Below are positions 1-12,345 of a stretch of DNA of 64,000 bases, one piece after another. Under the pieces are notes generated by a model, which was given only the letters and a program-made list of their open reading frames with translations, made no database searches and was not told the DNA's origin. The position numbers and the translations under genes are program-made. This DNA comes from Grammothele lineata (taxonomy: Eukaryota; Basidiomycota; Agaricomycetes; Polyporales; Polyporaceae): contig NDFF03000101.1 of the NCBI GenBank assembly GCA_002150815.3, positions 203,432-267,431 of the forward strand, written 5' to 3'. Position 1 is the first letter of the stretch; every line of letters begins with the position of its first letter.

Positions 1-869
1 ATGACTGCAACGCTGGGTGAGCACGCATTCTCCAGAGTGATGTTCGTAGGACTCATGCACGCGCTGCGGCAACAGCGCTTGGAATTGCTTCAGCGGTGGT
101 GGCGGAAGATCCCGCCGAACACGGAGCTAACTTCAAGAACCGGTCAGTGTTTGTGTACGCGTACAGCACATACGGACAAGCGATGTGCATCCTTTCTTGG
201 ATCGGTAATGTAATAGCGACGTCGTTGATCGGGTATAAAGCATGGTGCGTCGCTGTTTTGTGGCTCATAATCACAATCAGAGTCTTAAATTGGAACAGGA
301 CCCATCGCGCTGCCCTTAAGAGTGCTTTGATGGAAGGCAGCGGAAGTTTACGCGGCATGAGGCTGTTGTGTCTGCTGGCCGAGTCGGGGCTGGGATACTC
401 GCTCATATGGGTAGGCTCAATTTTGTGTGATAGCTCGATATACTGACTTCCAGAATAGACGTTCATCATGTCCGTTTCATTGTATGTTACCTCCTCCAGC
501 GGCCCGCTCTCAGTTGTTTTCGTCGATGCCGTGTTTGTTCTCATAAACGGCGCCATGGTTTCCATAATGGTGAGTAACCTATGAAACCTTACGTTCTCGC
601 GTGAAATATTCACTGAGGACATACAGGCAGGATACCCGATGCTCATTATTGTGCTAGTCAACTTTGGACATTCGAAACTGGGCCAGAGTTGCTCCAGCGT
701 GGAGCAGGGCTGCACCGTTAGGTTCGCGAACCTGGAGTCCTCGACTCAGCGAAGTGGTGTTGTAGCGTCTTACGCACCCACTTTGCCCGCCTTCGACACA
801 TCATCAGAACTAGCAATGGAACACTTAAGAGGTTCAAAGGAGGCTGGTGCGTTGCAACGGGCACGATGA
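1..869 (+). CDS. Multi-pass membrane protein, fungal family of unknown function, 5' end outside window
   Basis: This is the 3' part of a spliced gene. Visible exons give a hydrophobic segment ending in LIGYKAW (about 160-243), an exon starting THRAAL with LLAESG (about 300-411), a membrane exon with VDAVFVLINGAMVSIM (about 457-567) and a last exon ending at 867-869. The order YKAW, basic loop, LLxESGxxY, then two more helices matches the complete copy at 1969-3551, so the family assignment rests on internal comparison. The tail after the last helix is hydrophilic and Ser-rich, probably cytoplasmic. Introns inferred: 244-299, 412-456 and 568-630. The start lies before base 1. The function of the family is unknown to me; a receptor-like or transporter role would be a guess. 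Confidence 0.7.
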
Positions 870-1968
870 CTTGATTGACTGATAGCAAACATTTTGCCGG
901 ATTAGGCTCATCAACTACGTACAAGTGCAGTATTCGCGGAGATGTGTGAGCGATGCGTACAGCATGTTGGCATGGGACGGACGAATTATGCCTGTAGTTC
1001 CAGTCACGAGCGGGTGCAGCGCGAGCTCAGGGACAGTGTAGACTTGAATCCATCAGCATTTCATTCAGTTTGTATGATACATCTATGCACGAAGCGTATG
1101 CGGCGCATGTCCCTTGATTGAACTCGAGATCTGTACCACGGACAAAGAGGCTTGCCTCCGGGTTGTTACATCGTCCGCGCGCTCGTCCGTAGACTATGCT
1201 TCGAGGAATGGACGAGCGAAGAGGGCGACACTGCCACGCCCGCGTACATGGGAGGATTCAAGGACTACTTCGTTACGAAGCGCGCTACTACTGGCACCGA
1301 GCTAGCGCTACGAAAGAAGTCCGGATCAGAGACAGTGGCGGGTGCGGAGAACCTGACGTACTTCACGGAGCGCGGGAGTCGGCGACACGAGCGTAAACTT
1401 TGACAGTACGAATTGCCGGTCGTCCCTGCGCTATTATTCGGTATCTGCAGTGTCAAGTAATTCATTAATCAGTCTCTATAGCCTCAATAGGCAGCGGTCG
1501 GGTTTAATCTTCATCGCCTCATTACCTTCAAGCCACCCGTAGCACCCTATAGTTCTTCCGACCATATGTTACAAGGACATTGAGAGAATTATGTCAAGAG
1601 AATAGAACCTAATACGCCTCTTCTCACTGTGAAATCGGGCACTTCACCGTTTTGATGCGGTCTGCAGCATGTACTGTGTACATATGTCCAGCCGAACGCA
1701 CGGTACAGTCAAGCCCGCAGGAGCACATGTGCCGAGATATTTTGGGCCTCTCCGGCCCGGAGCTTTCCGAGAAGAGCGTCGGAAGCGATCCCGCGAGCGT
1801 CCAACGTCTCCGACCTGTCGCAGTTCTCCTGCGATCTATCCCCAACGCGTCTAAAGATGATGAAGTCGAGACGCGCTCAAAACTTAGCTTGCGTCTTCTT
1901 GCCTGCTCCCTGGCTGGGATACGCGCGTCGCTGTATGGGCTCTCCTCCGCCCTCTCCCGCTGGCCAAA
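870..1968. other. Intergenic stretch
   Basis: Apart from the possible P450 relic near 1152-1330, I see no coding exon, RNA gene or repeat in this 1.1 kb. Confidence 0.5.
1152..1330 (+). pseudogene. Possible relic of a cytochrome P450 C-terminus
   Basis: One open frame reads ALVRRLCFEEW, then GGFKDYF and ELALRKK. The complete P450s in this window end with the same order: an ALxQRF helix after the haem loop, a GW segment, YKDYF, then a short basic tail. Spacing is stretched by a few residues and the haem-binding loop is not found upstream, so this would be a decayed 3' end of about 60 codons. The match is short and read by eye. Chance similarity remains possible. Confidence 0.4.
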
Positions 1969-3551
1969 ATGGAGACTACTCTCGTGAATGTGGAGGCCCT
2001 GGAGGCTCTAGATGCATCCGCCGTCACTCCCGCTCTGGACTTCCTACTCGGAGGCGTATTTTCGGCTGTTATTTTTGGTAAGTTGGCGTGGACGCCGTTA
2101 CGCCGCAGCACAAATTGACGGGAATGTCGCTCTTCAGGGATCCACTCGTCGCTTACAGTGCTTGCAGTGCGGTCGCTCTGGTAGCTACATCTTCCACCTC
2201 GCCTCATCAGTCCTTTATATACTGAAAAGAGTACTTGCATTTGAACATATGCAGCAGGAGGAAAACGTACACTACAGCTTCACGCATATTACTCGGGGCC
2301 ACCCTGACTCTGTACGCATCAACGGCGTTATTCTTCGGAACTACGACTGCGTACATCTTTGGAACCAACGCGTTCATCCTGAAGGCGACTCGTGGGCTCA
2401 CTTCTCCCTCGTACGCGTCACATAGCTCCTCCCAGGGCCGGGCAGAGGGGATCCAGCTGTGTATTATGATTACGTCGTTAGGGTTAAACGTGAGTAATGA
2501 TTATCAAACTCTCGGACATACCGCGTCTTAAAGGTGATACAATTATTATCCAGCTGTTAATCTCTGACGGGATAGTATGGTGGCGCGCCCTCGCTATTTG
2601 GCCGGCGCCATACAAGAACGTCGTGGTTTCGGTGTGTGTGACGCTCCTCCTCTCTTCTCTAGGTGAGCTACAATGTCTCAGCGGTCTTTATCATCGACAC
2701 GGAGTTCCTTAACTTCTATTCTCTAGTTCTCGGGGCTGTATCGACATACCAATCAAGCCCAGCGTATCGCCAATTCTCTGTCACAATAGGCCCCACAGAG
2801 CATCGTGAAGGCGTCGCCTTCATATTCACGTCATTAGCCACGAACTTTGTTGCAACGTTGCTCATCTCATACAAGGCATGGTGAGTTGACTTCTCAGCTC
2901 TCACATTCAGTCGGTGACCAAATGTCGTCCCCGGAGCACAGGGAGCACCGTCGATTTTTGCGCCAGATGCTGAAAGGGAGACGAAAGGTCTCTGGTGCTT
3001 TAAAAGTGCTGGCGCTCCTCACCGAGTCTGGGGCTCTGTGTTGTTTGGTGTTGGTGCGTGGCGGGTCAGTTGGGATTACTCGCTTGTAGATGAGCTCATT
3101 CTAATTTGATGACCAGACGACAGTTATATGTTTCAAGATGGCGACACTGTCCGAAACAACGGACATGGGGGCCGGCGTTAAGAACTTCTTGGCTGCGGTA
3201 GATGCCATGATAGATACTTGCGTCGCCCCACTCATCGTAAGTGATACTCACATATCCTCAGCTATAAAGTAGCCAATTAATATCATTGATACCAAGGCGA
3301 TTTACCCTACTCTCATCATCGTTATTGTAGAGAGGTACAAAAAGTCCCCCCTCGAACGCTTTTTCGAAGATTCGTGCAGTGCGGAGGCCGATGAAATGGA
3401 GACACAAATTCCTTCCTCGCTTTCATACGCAAGCACGACATTCACTCAGAGAACCTTCGAGGTATTGAGTGAACGGCCACGCTACTCCCCAATGACGTCA
3501 CATTTTAAGGGCACAGCCCTCCACTGTCGCCGTCGCGGGGCTAGCGTCTGA
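1969..3551 (+). CDS. Seven-helix-type membrane protein, fungal family of unknown function, complete copy
   Basis: The start ATG at 1969 opens an exon (METTLVNVEAL...) ending at 2077 before GTAAGT. Later exons carry RILLGATLTLYASTALFF, ISDGIVWWRALAIW, TNFVATLLISYKAW, EHRRFLRQ, LLTESGALCCLV, then IDTCVAPLI and AIYPTLIIVIVERY, with stop at 3549-3551. About seven hydrophobic segments are visible, followed by a hydrophilic tail of about 70 residues. Introns (for example 2078-2137, ~2500-2533, 2882-2940, 3239-3297) are 35-85 bases long with canonical borders. Paralogues lie at 1-869 and on the other strand at 8393-9510. I know the family from Agaricomycete genomes only as uncharacterised integral membrane proteins. 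The second and fifth introns are less certain than the rest. Confidence 0.75.
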
Positions 3552-4363
3552 ATAATGAGAATGATCGTGAAGGGCGCGTGTTAAAGGCGCCTCGGATGCT
3601 CCTCGGTCCATTGGTCTGTATATTACACGAGAAGCTAATGGTATCTCAAAACGTCTACCTCAGCTCGATTTGTTGGAGCCTGTGCGTACGGGCTCGAGTC
3701 GACCCGGTCAATAGAAGTAGTGCAGCGCAGTACAGGGAACTTAGGCTCAGATCGAGAAAAGAATTAGCTCGATAGAGAAAACTTGATCTGATTCGCGAGT
3801 TAATTGTCAGCTGTACCAATGTCCATGCCTTAGGATAGTATAGACCGTACGACACTGACGTGATGACTCGTTTGTGGATGACGTACCCGCTCAGGTGTGC
3901 GTGAGAGGGAGACTAACTTAATGACGCATCCTTGGTGAGCAGGAGGATCGTGTTGTTGCCGTATTGAGTCGGAGACGATGCAGAACTGCGTACAGGTCGA
4001 ACCAGAGCACAACGAAGACTCACATACGAAGAAATGGGCGAGCGGGAGGCGAGTACTTTCCGGCTATGAGTCACGACCCGGGCCGCGCGGACGCCGAGGA
4101 TAAGTGAGCGCCAACAGGCGCCTGGGAGAATCGGGTAAGGGCCCGCCCCGCTTGCCATCGACGCTATCGACCGCTGCGTCTTGACTTTGCCTACCACGAC
4201 CTACGTTCACCCGCCACGATGGTCAGAATCAGCACTGTGTCCTCCGCTCTGCCTCCAGATCGTTGACTCCACAATCTCATCTACATAAAATGCTCGTATC
4301 CGACCTCGAAATGCTTACCGCCCCGCGGTGCCGGTGATTCAAGCCCCCACTCTGCTGCTCGTC
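3552..4363. other. Intergenic stretch upstream of the first P450
   Basis: No exon or RNA gene recognised. It should contain the promoter of the P450 starting at 4364. Confidence 0.5.
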
Positions 4364-6824
4364 ATGGCCGCAGCGTCTTCCCCCATTCCGTTCGCAGTCG
4401 TGTTTGGTCTAGTAAGTAATTTGTACTTCTGTATCTTGCTACTCTGAGGCGCGTATTGCAGGTCACGCACCAGATCTTTCGCAAGAACGAGACTTACCGC
4501 ATTTCCGTCCATATCGCACTCCTCGCGCTCCCTCCGGTCTTCGCCGTCATTGTATCTTCTCCAGACGCGTCCATTGCAATCTCTCTCAAACATGCGTTTA
4601 CCGCCTACCTCTGTGCCCTTGTTTCTTCCGTTCTCTTCTACCGCGTCGGCCCTCTGCATCCTCTTTCGCGGTACCCAGGCCCGTTAGGATGCAAGCTCAC
4701 CAAATTTCGGCTCGCATTCCTCTCCGTGGGCGGATACCAGCATAAGTACATCAAGTCGTTGCATGATCGGTACGGGGATGTTGTACGCATTGGTGCGCTT
4801 TCTCCTATCTGTGTTCTCTCTCTTCTATGTCGAATGTCGTTCGTACCTGCCCCTCCCCTGTCCGCGTCATCCTTCTACCCCCCTATGATTGTAATTCCAC
4901 CAGTGTAATATGTGTTTTGCGCCCGCCAATGAATATAGTGACTGTTTGCGTGTCCCAGCCCCTTTTTTTACTTCTCAGAATCTAGTTCCTGTATTGGCTG
5001 CGATATCCACCTTGAACACGTCTTGAACGCGCTCTGACCCGCCTCCCCCGCAGGCCCCAACGAGCTCTCGATCCGTAACGCATCTGTCATCAGCACTCTC
5101 TTCGGCCCCTCTGGCGTACCCAAAGGACCCCGTGCGCCCTCTACCCTTTTCCGACTCGTTGTTCCCTGTGTTTACCTCTTCATTCCTTTTGCAGACTTTA
5201 TCGGGCGAAGTCTCAGTGACGTCAACCTTTCCATGGTCGCACTCATGGACACGGACGTGCACCTCCAGCGTAGGCGTAGCTGGACGCGGGGGATGAGTCC
5301 TGTAGCGCTGAAGGGGTACGAAGAGATCATCGCACGCCGCGCGCGATTGCTCGTGAAGAGGCTGGAAGACCAGGGCGGCAGGGCGGTCGTGCTTGGAGAG
5401 TGGATGAACTTCTTTTCGTGCGTTCTCAATTGTACTTTCTCTTTCATTCTTTCTACCCTTCTCCTACGCGTCCCAAAGCTTTTAGCTATATGCTATATGC
5501 TGACTGTATCCTTGCAGATATGACTTCATGTGTGAAATGGCGTTCGGAGGTGGCTCCGAGCTATTGATGGATGGCGAGGATAAGGAGAAGCGATGGAAGG
5601 TCCTGAGCGACGCAATGCCGTGAGTCGTCTCCCTTCCTCTTTTACTTCTCCGCCTCCCTCTCTGATCCCCTCTACCCTTCTGCCGCCCCTTCCCCTCCCC
5701 TTCCTCCAGTAGCTGATGCGCAGCACACAGGATCGCGACGTTCTTCGGCCACGTACCCTGGTTCGGCATCTACGTTGGACTGGTACCTGGCGTGACGGGT
5801 AGCCTGAAGCTGCTCATCGATTATTGCGTCGGCTTCACGATGGGGCGCGTGCGGCGCGGCTCGGACAAGAAGGACTTGTTCTACTACCTCGTGTGTCACG
5901 TTTCCTCGGCTCCGCTCTGCATTCCCTCCTCGTGCACGACGCCTAACGCTATGCGCTCGCGCAGAACAACGAAGACCTTCTGGACACGCCTGCTGCCCCC
6001 ATCCAGCACCTCGTCGACGACGGCATACTCGCGGTCATTGCGGGCGCGGACACTACTGCAAATGCTCTAACGATGCTCTTCTACTGCCTCCTCCAGCATC
6101 CAGATGCGTACGTACGGCTGCAGGAGGAGGTCGACAAGTTCTATCAACCTGGAGAAGACCCGACACTCACGAAGCACCATAGGGTGATGACGTTCTTGAC
6201 GGCGTGCATGTTCGTCGCTCTCCTCTTCTCCATTTTGCTTCGCGTGCTGACGTATCGCGTGCTCGTGTAGTAACGAGACGCTTCGTCTATACCCGCCCGT
6301 GCCGGGAGGTGGCCAGCGCCAGGTCCCGCCTGGGAGCCCCGCTGTTGTCGTTGGCGACATGTACGTCCCCTTCCCCCCTTCCCCATCACCTCTCTTCGTT
6401 CTCTAGTCTCATAGACTCATGCCTCCGTCGCTCTAGTGTCATACCCCCGGGCACGTCCTTCTGGTGCCACATTTACTCCACGCACACCGACCCGCGCAAC
6501 TTCTCACACCCTCTTGCCTTCTTCCCCGACCGCTGGCTCCCCTCTCCCTCTCCTGCTCCCTTTACCTCTCTCTCTTCGCCCACCACCGATCCCGCGCGCG
6601 TGCACAACGAAGCAGCCTTTATCCCCTTCAGCACCGGCCCAATGAACTGCGTCGCGCGCGCGCTCGCGATGGTCGAGATGCGCGTCGTCGCGGTCGCGCT
6701 CATGCAGCGGTTCGAGATGCGTAAGGGGAAGGGGTGGAGCGAGGAGAGCGTGGAGAGGGCGTATAAGGATTACTTCACGGCGCCGAGGGCGGGTTTCCCG
6801 GTTGAGTTGAGGGTGAGGGGGTAG
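4364..6824 (+). CDS. Cytochrome P450 monooxygenase (copy 1)
   Basis: Haem-thiolate monooxygenase of about 554 residues, membrane-anchored at the ER by N-terminal hydrophobic segments (exon 2). Exons: 4364-4411, 4462-4792, 5054-5131, 5195-5417, 5518-5619, 5731-5890, 5965-6209, 6271-6360, 6437-6824. This chain stays in frame and gives HPLSRYPGP (proline hinge), GDVVRIGPNELSI, I-helix AGADTT, K-helix NETLR, PDRW and the haem loop FSTGPMNCVA. The last is odd: the usual Gly two residues after the haem Cys is Ala here, while the other three copies have Gly. This copy also lacks the intron that splits MA|FGGGSEL in its paralogues. The substrate is unknown and the CYP family number is not assigned. 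The ATG context and a first exon of 16 codons match the paralogues' short first exons. Confidence 0.9.
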
Positions 6825-8392
6825 GGCGGCGGGAGGTGGACAGGTGCTTTTGGGGATATCGGGGGAGGTCATCGAGTGCGTACCTGCCTCGGAAGTTCCC
6901 GTGGAAAGCTGTCAGAACACTGCGTTTTGTAGTAATATGAAGCACGCGCGGTTGGGGCATCGCACTCAGCAGCCCCATCTCTCTCAGGCCACATCGTGGA
7001 CCACGTTCGTCGCCTATGTTCCGTCGTACATGCCTGCTTACAATGCGTACCACGCGTCTCTATTATCATAATGAGAGAATTACGTTCGCGTTCCAGCGGC
7101 TGGCAACAGTCTGGCGCAGCCCCACGTATGAAGAGCTTGCGTAGATTTGCGAGGTAGAGCCAAAGCCTCAAGGGCGCCATGAATCTGGCTCCTTGACCAT
7201 GCCGTGTCTCAGAAGGGACTCGTGCATGCGTACCAAGAGACCGTCGCGGGCACCTGAGGATCCTCGCGAGCACCTCTAATGAGCTCCAGGTCTTCGTCTT
7301 GGAGTGCTTCATGCCCCTCGTCTTACGTATTCAGCTTCAGTGTCTTCACACTCTAGCTCTCAACCCGCCTAACAATACGCAGTCTTCGTATCCGCGAGTC
7401 GCTGTCATCACCCACGCTGCGTACAACCAGGCCTGCAGGGACTGTGGCCTCTCACGTGTGCTGCTCTGCTTCGGACCGGTGCCGTGGTGCGAACAGCGTT
7501 TTGATCAAGTGTGGACATATATCGACTTGGCTATGTTGGATGCTCTATGAAATCCGACTTGTTTGAGAGCATGTTCACGTGGGACTCCTTTTTTTTCGTC
7601 GTCCACAACCGTGCAGTGCCGGAGGAAGGAGTGAGGGACAGGACCAGATGCGATATATTGGTATGATAGGGCGGTGCTGATGGTATGTACATGTTCAAAT
7701 AAACCGTCATACGTCGTATGGTCGGGTACAGATTATTTGAAAAATAGAGCCAGGATGAGTGTTGACAGCACAGGCACCCGAACACAGATGAGATGACCTT
7801 GTCCCGACACTCATTGCAAGCCTCGAGGACCCACCCGGAAGCTAGCGCTTCAGTTCTCTGTCAAAAGTGTTATGTTCTCGCAGAGACTTCTGAGAGTCGA
7901 GCTGAGATCTGGTCACTGGCCAAGAATACCGCAAGATGGAGACACGCGAAGCTGCAGAGATTGTAAAGAAACAAATCATAAAAACAGTATGTTCGCCTGC
8001 GTGTACGCTAGTCTGTGAAATCGAAGTAGTCGAGACAAGAAAGAATATCCTATATACTAGCGAAGCAACACTGCCGGTGCCAGACGGCGTGTAATCTGAG
8101 AGGGAAATATGTTGGAGTGAATAGTACTTGGACATCTGTACTCTCCGTGAAACGTGATCTAGACTTCGTCCATAGCAAGCGAGGATCCTGTGCGGCAGCT
8201 ATCACACAATTTGGGGCCTATTTGCAACTTCTGATGGGAAACGCTGCCTCTTGATAAGTTGGGATGCGACTGAGGTAGCTGTTGTGAAGCATTCGAAGAC
8301 AACACGGCATGCAGGGGCCCGACGTTGGCGCGGGAGCGGCTTTCGGCGACAAGTGTAATCACAACGAGTGCGTACGAGGCCTAGGTAGATAG
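6825..8392. other. Intergenic stretch between convergent genes
   Basis: This holds the 3' flanks of the P450 (+) and the membrane protein (-). Only short frames without recognisable domains are present. Confidence 0.5.
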
Positions 8393-9510
8393 TCATGAGT
8401 TCGTAGAATTCAGCAGTATAGCAGCAAAATGAATATATAGTACCGTAATCGGTGCCAAGCATCCTTCTAAGAACATAGCAATCCCATTTGCGAGCGAAAT
8501 ATTAGATATGCGTTCAGGGGAGTAGCTGACAAACAATGTCGTTATAAGTGCCGTTAACTATCATGTGAGTAGATTAATAGTGTCCCACTGAGGATGTGTG
8601 TATCAGCAATCAAGCTCACCCAAAAGGCGGAGTATATAGCTCCCGATTCCACCAATAACCCAAGCACACGCAATGCCTGGGAACTGGCAGCAGATTTCCC
8701 CAGATTCTCCTTGACCAAGCGTCGATGCAACCTGTAAGCCGTGTGGCACGTAAGTCGGAAACGTATCTCTGCATTCCCAAATACCACTCACCATGTTTTG
8801 TACCCAACGAGCAACAATGTAGAGGTATTGCTCACAAAAGATAGGGCCATGGCGGCTGTTCCTCCGGAGACCGTCGTGAATATTGATGAAGTTTGGGGAT
8901 TTGAATTCTGGTCCACAAGCACTACGCTGCTAGCTTATTGAGACCATTCTGCAATTAGCATCGCTCACACATACCCACAATGCAGCAACTACACACCAAG
9001 CGTGCTCAAGATGAAGAGAGAGCCAGTAGCAAGCACCCAGCGGTTACCCCTCCAGACGACGAAAGTTCTCCACCAAACGATTGCATCGCTGATGATAATC
9101 TTGTAGTATTACTTTTGAGCACAGAAAGATACACAATACCGGTTTCAGCACTCACATTAATAGAGAGCATGACAACTTGAATAATAAGGCGTTCTCGCTG
9201 AAGGTTTTCAAGTCGTAGTTCGCCCGCCTCGTCCACGGGTTGTACGTCAGAGATCCTCCATAGGTTGTCCACATGATCCGCAACATAGTATAGTGTTGTT
9301 GTTAATATGAGTGCCAATACACACAACAGCTGAATGAGAATAGCTCGTTGGCGGAGATTGGAGCAACTGTATCATCATTCAGTAATCGCACGAGCTCTAA
9401 GCATATAGTAGGAAATCTCACGCGAGCACTCTAAGGGCGTTGAGTGCTAGAGAAATGAATACTCCTATTACGTGAATTAGAATCTGGCAGATCGGCAATA
9501 TACGCGTCAT
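8393..9510 (-). CDS. Seven-helix-type membrane protein, third copy of the family
   Basis: Read on the minus strand from ATG at 9510: RILPICQILIHVIGVF, then LRQRAILIQLLCVLAL, ISDAIVWWRTFVVW, SFVSNTSTLLLVGYKTW, LHRRLVKENLG, LLVESGAIYSAFW and LEGCLAPITVLYI, with stop at 8393-8395. Each block has its counterpart in the copy at 1969-3551 (for example ISDGIVWWRALAIW and IDTCVAPLIAIY), and the frames join through canonical introns. The exon after SAFW uses an acceptor ending GATAG. The copy is shorter at its C-terminus than the 1969 copy, stopping soon after the last helix. The start is uncertain: the frame stays open upstream to about 9741, so a longer N-terminus or an extra 5' exon is possible. 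Divergence from its relatives is high, with no obvious disabling mutation. Confidence 0.65.
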
Positions 9511-10549
9511 TCGTGCGAGATACTGACCAAATGACAGTGATAACACCGAATCGGACTGCAGAGCAGTGTAGCCAATGTTGAATGCCGCGCCTTTGAATAC
9601 TTGAAATGGGCCGTGGATGCCTTCCAGAGGATCTTCAAAAGTATCTAGAGTGTCGTCTCGCGTATGAATGTACATTCCGTACGGATAGAGGGGATTGCAT
9701 CCCGATCCCTTGCAAGGACCCGTTTTATCACAATCCCCCAATGGGCTGCGGACGCTGCAACCGGCGCGAATCTATCGTGTACACTGCCCCCTCTCACCTT
9801 TTGCTGACGCATCTTGTGATGTATTCCGTGTGTTATGGAGTGGCGGCAGCGTGAAACTGGCCGGGCTAAGAATGGTGTTCGAGCTGAACGGATATCAGAT
9901 GGTTGTGCTGAAGAAAAACATTATTGACGCCTGAAGCGCAACTATCGCGCCGAGCACAGTTCCGGTCGGGATCTATGAGGTTTTTGTCCGTGATCAATGG
10001 CGTTCACTCCGATGACCCCTCATAATCAATTTCAAACTCCGATGATACTGCTTCGTGTTGCAGCGCCGTATTCGGCTATGGTCGGCAGGCTCGCGTCGGT
10101 GACCTTGAGCTATCGTGGTCAGATGGGTTGTCTACTGGTATGGGAGGGGCATGGGGTAAATATGAGTGCAATTGAAACAGCTTCAAATCATCGAGTACTT
10201 CGATACTTATCGATATGTTGTTTCATGCAACGCTAAGGCACGCTATACCGCGCCTGGTGGCCCGGGCTCTCCGTGGCGTCTGCAGTACTCTCAGGCGGGG
10301 GCTGGCGGCACGCCCAGTAGCAATAAAGTCCTTCTGAAGTCTAATTATTATGCTGAAAGTAGACGAGTTCCAGAGCACTCTGACAAGGTCGAGAGTTAAA
10401 TGACCATAGCACGAGCAATACATGCAACAACAGAGCGGTGCAACGACGAGACGTGTCACGAACTAGTCTATGGCATCAGCTTCCCGCGCTCCGCACAAAT
10501 TTCAACGCCCTGACTCACCGGCATCTTCAAGTTCCGTCATAGAAGGCGC
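9511..10549. other. Intergenic stretch
   Basis: Upstream region of the minus-strand membrane gene. Open frames here are short and carry no domain I recognise. Part of a missed first exon could lie near 9511-9850. Confidence 0.4.
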
Positions 10550-11386
10550 CTACTTAGCGCCTCCACGCACGCCTGCACAAGTACCATGACCGCGTTGTGC
10601 GCTTCGAATCACCCGAAGACCTGCTCGAACATTCGTGGAGGGAGCGGCGTCCCCGAGGCGGGGCGTGTGGGCTCCAGGAAAGGTATTCGGTCCTGGGGTT
10701 CCGGACGAGCGGGTTTGGGCTCCGGGGTTGAGCACAGGCGCAGGCGCGTGAATGGGCGCAGGTACCAATGTGGGTACATAGAGGGGAGTGCCGGGCGTTT
10801 CCGGAAAGATGACGGGATTGGGTAGTTTCTCGGGGGGAAGGTCGTTTACTTCAGGCGCGTCTTCTTTCACTGTAGGAGAGTCAGCGCATCAAACGCGCGA
10901 GTGAGAGTGTCTATACCCACCCGCAATGGTACGACGCGGAAGCCTCTTCGTCACTGGAAACGCGGGAGACCGACTCGGAGACGGGCTCAGCGGGCCCAGA
11001 CTTGAACTCGAAGGCGCAACTCGTCCACTCTCCCGCGCGCGTTTCGTTACCGCTCCCGACTGGCCAGCGCTTACCCCATCGCACCCCGACGCGGTAGCAG
11101 CAGAGGGGGCCTCCTTCGCCCGTCGCGCTTGCGACGATACGCCTGCGGCCTGGACCTGCGCGGCCTTACACCCCGTACACTCAGGTATGACCGCGATCTC
11201 CTCCTCCAGCATCACCTTCTGCACGGGCGTAGGGCAGTGCTCCGAGACACCGGCGCAGAAGCCTAGCGTGCGCGAGTCACCGTTCAGTGTCAGAGAATCG
11301 CACGCGCTGGCGTTACTCCCAGGATAGACCTGTCGAAAGAAAAGAGGGAGTGAGGGTGGATACTCACTGGAGAGGATCTTGTACAC
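10550..11386 (-). CDS. Unrecognised Cys-containing, Pro/Ser-rich protein
   Basis: Two minus-strand frames join across a small intron (about 10869-10929, GTGGGT...CTACAG). The first carries a Cys-spaced block (ASACDSLTLNGD, GFCAGVSEHC, PECTGCKAAQ) followed by a Ser/Ala-rich stretch. The second is dominated by proline (PPEKLPNPVIFPETPGTP and onward) and ends at 10550. The composition suggests a short folded Cys region followed by a disordered tail. I could not resolve the 5' end: a possible intron near 11328-11370 and an upstream ATG near 11518 do not join in frame in any way I tried. An opposite-strand frame at 10926-11327 is probably a shadow. No function can be given. Confidence 0.4.
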
Positions 11387-12345
11387 TGCCTTTGGGGGGA
11401 CGCGGCCGTTTTGTGGGCGCTGACGAAACGTGCTCTCTCATTGGTTTTCTTTTGCTGTCCGCCTTCAGGGCGGCACGAGCCCCTCGTCGTAGAAGCACCA
11501 GACTACCTACCAAGGACATACTGATCCCGGAAGGGACTCGCATGAGAATTGTATAACATTCCTTGTATCACCGTTCAGGACGACGGATTCGGGAGCGTGG
11601 TCTTGCGCGTCGAGACTGTTTGAACGAGCTCCCGATTGACAAAACTTCGCTCTCAGCGCGTTCTATAGCTCCGCTGATGTTGTACCCCTAGTCCACACGC
11701 GTCACGAAGATGACAATTTTACTGCCCATATGAGCGTCTTCGGTTCCGAGACCGAAACTCACCGACCTTCGAGCAGGCTTTTGTGTCCTCGGAGCGGGAA
11801 TTGTCGGACGTTCGCTGAAGGTGAGACTCCCCCGGTGCTGCAGCAGCGTGAACCTGAGCTGCTTTCATGGAACATTGATACATGCAGAGCGTTGAGGGAA
11901 ACCAAATTCGAGCACGACGCAGAGATCTGAGGTTTCAGCGTTGCTTTAGATAGGTATGAGAAAAGCTGGAAGAACATGGGCCGGAGTCGGCATCCGACAA
12001 GACATAGCAGACCTACACATCACTGCTATCATGATGACATCAGCATGAGGCGAAGCGTGTCTCTGAGCGGCCCATTTGGAAGGAGAGAGGCCCCATATAT
12101 GCTCATTCTCTGTGTTCTATGGCCAGTAACTCTCCCAGCTGGTACGAGTCGGAAGCAGAAGATGCTTCAAAGATGGAACAGCTTTTCCCGTCGGGCATGC
12201 CGACCGGAGCTGGACGATGTGCAGGAAGATAAGTGTCCAATTGAAGGGGTACAAAGATGAAGCCGATCCCCCATCAAAAGCGTCAAAAAACGCGTACGTC
12301 CTTTCGCTCGCCCCCACCAGTGCTGCCATAGCCCTCCAGCAAGCC
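11387..12345. other. Intergenic stretch upstream of the methyltransferase
   Basis: Possible 5' exons of the gene at 10550-11386 lie at the left. No other feature is recognised. Confidence 0.4.

Noticed and set aside
10926..11327. 133-codon plus-strand frame
   Set aside because: The minus strand has the more coherent protein pattern (regular Cys spacing joined by an intron to a Pro-rich exon).
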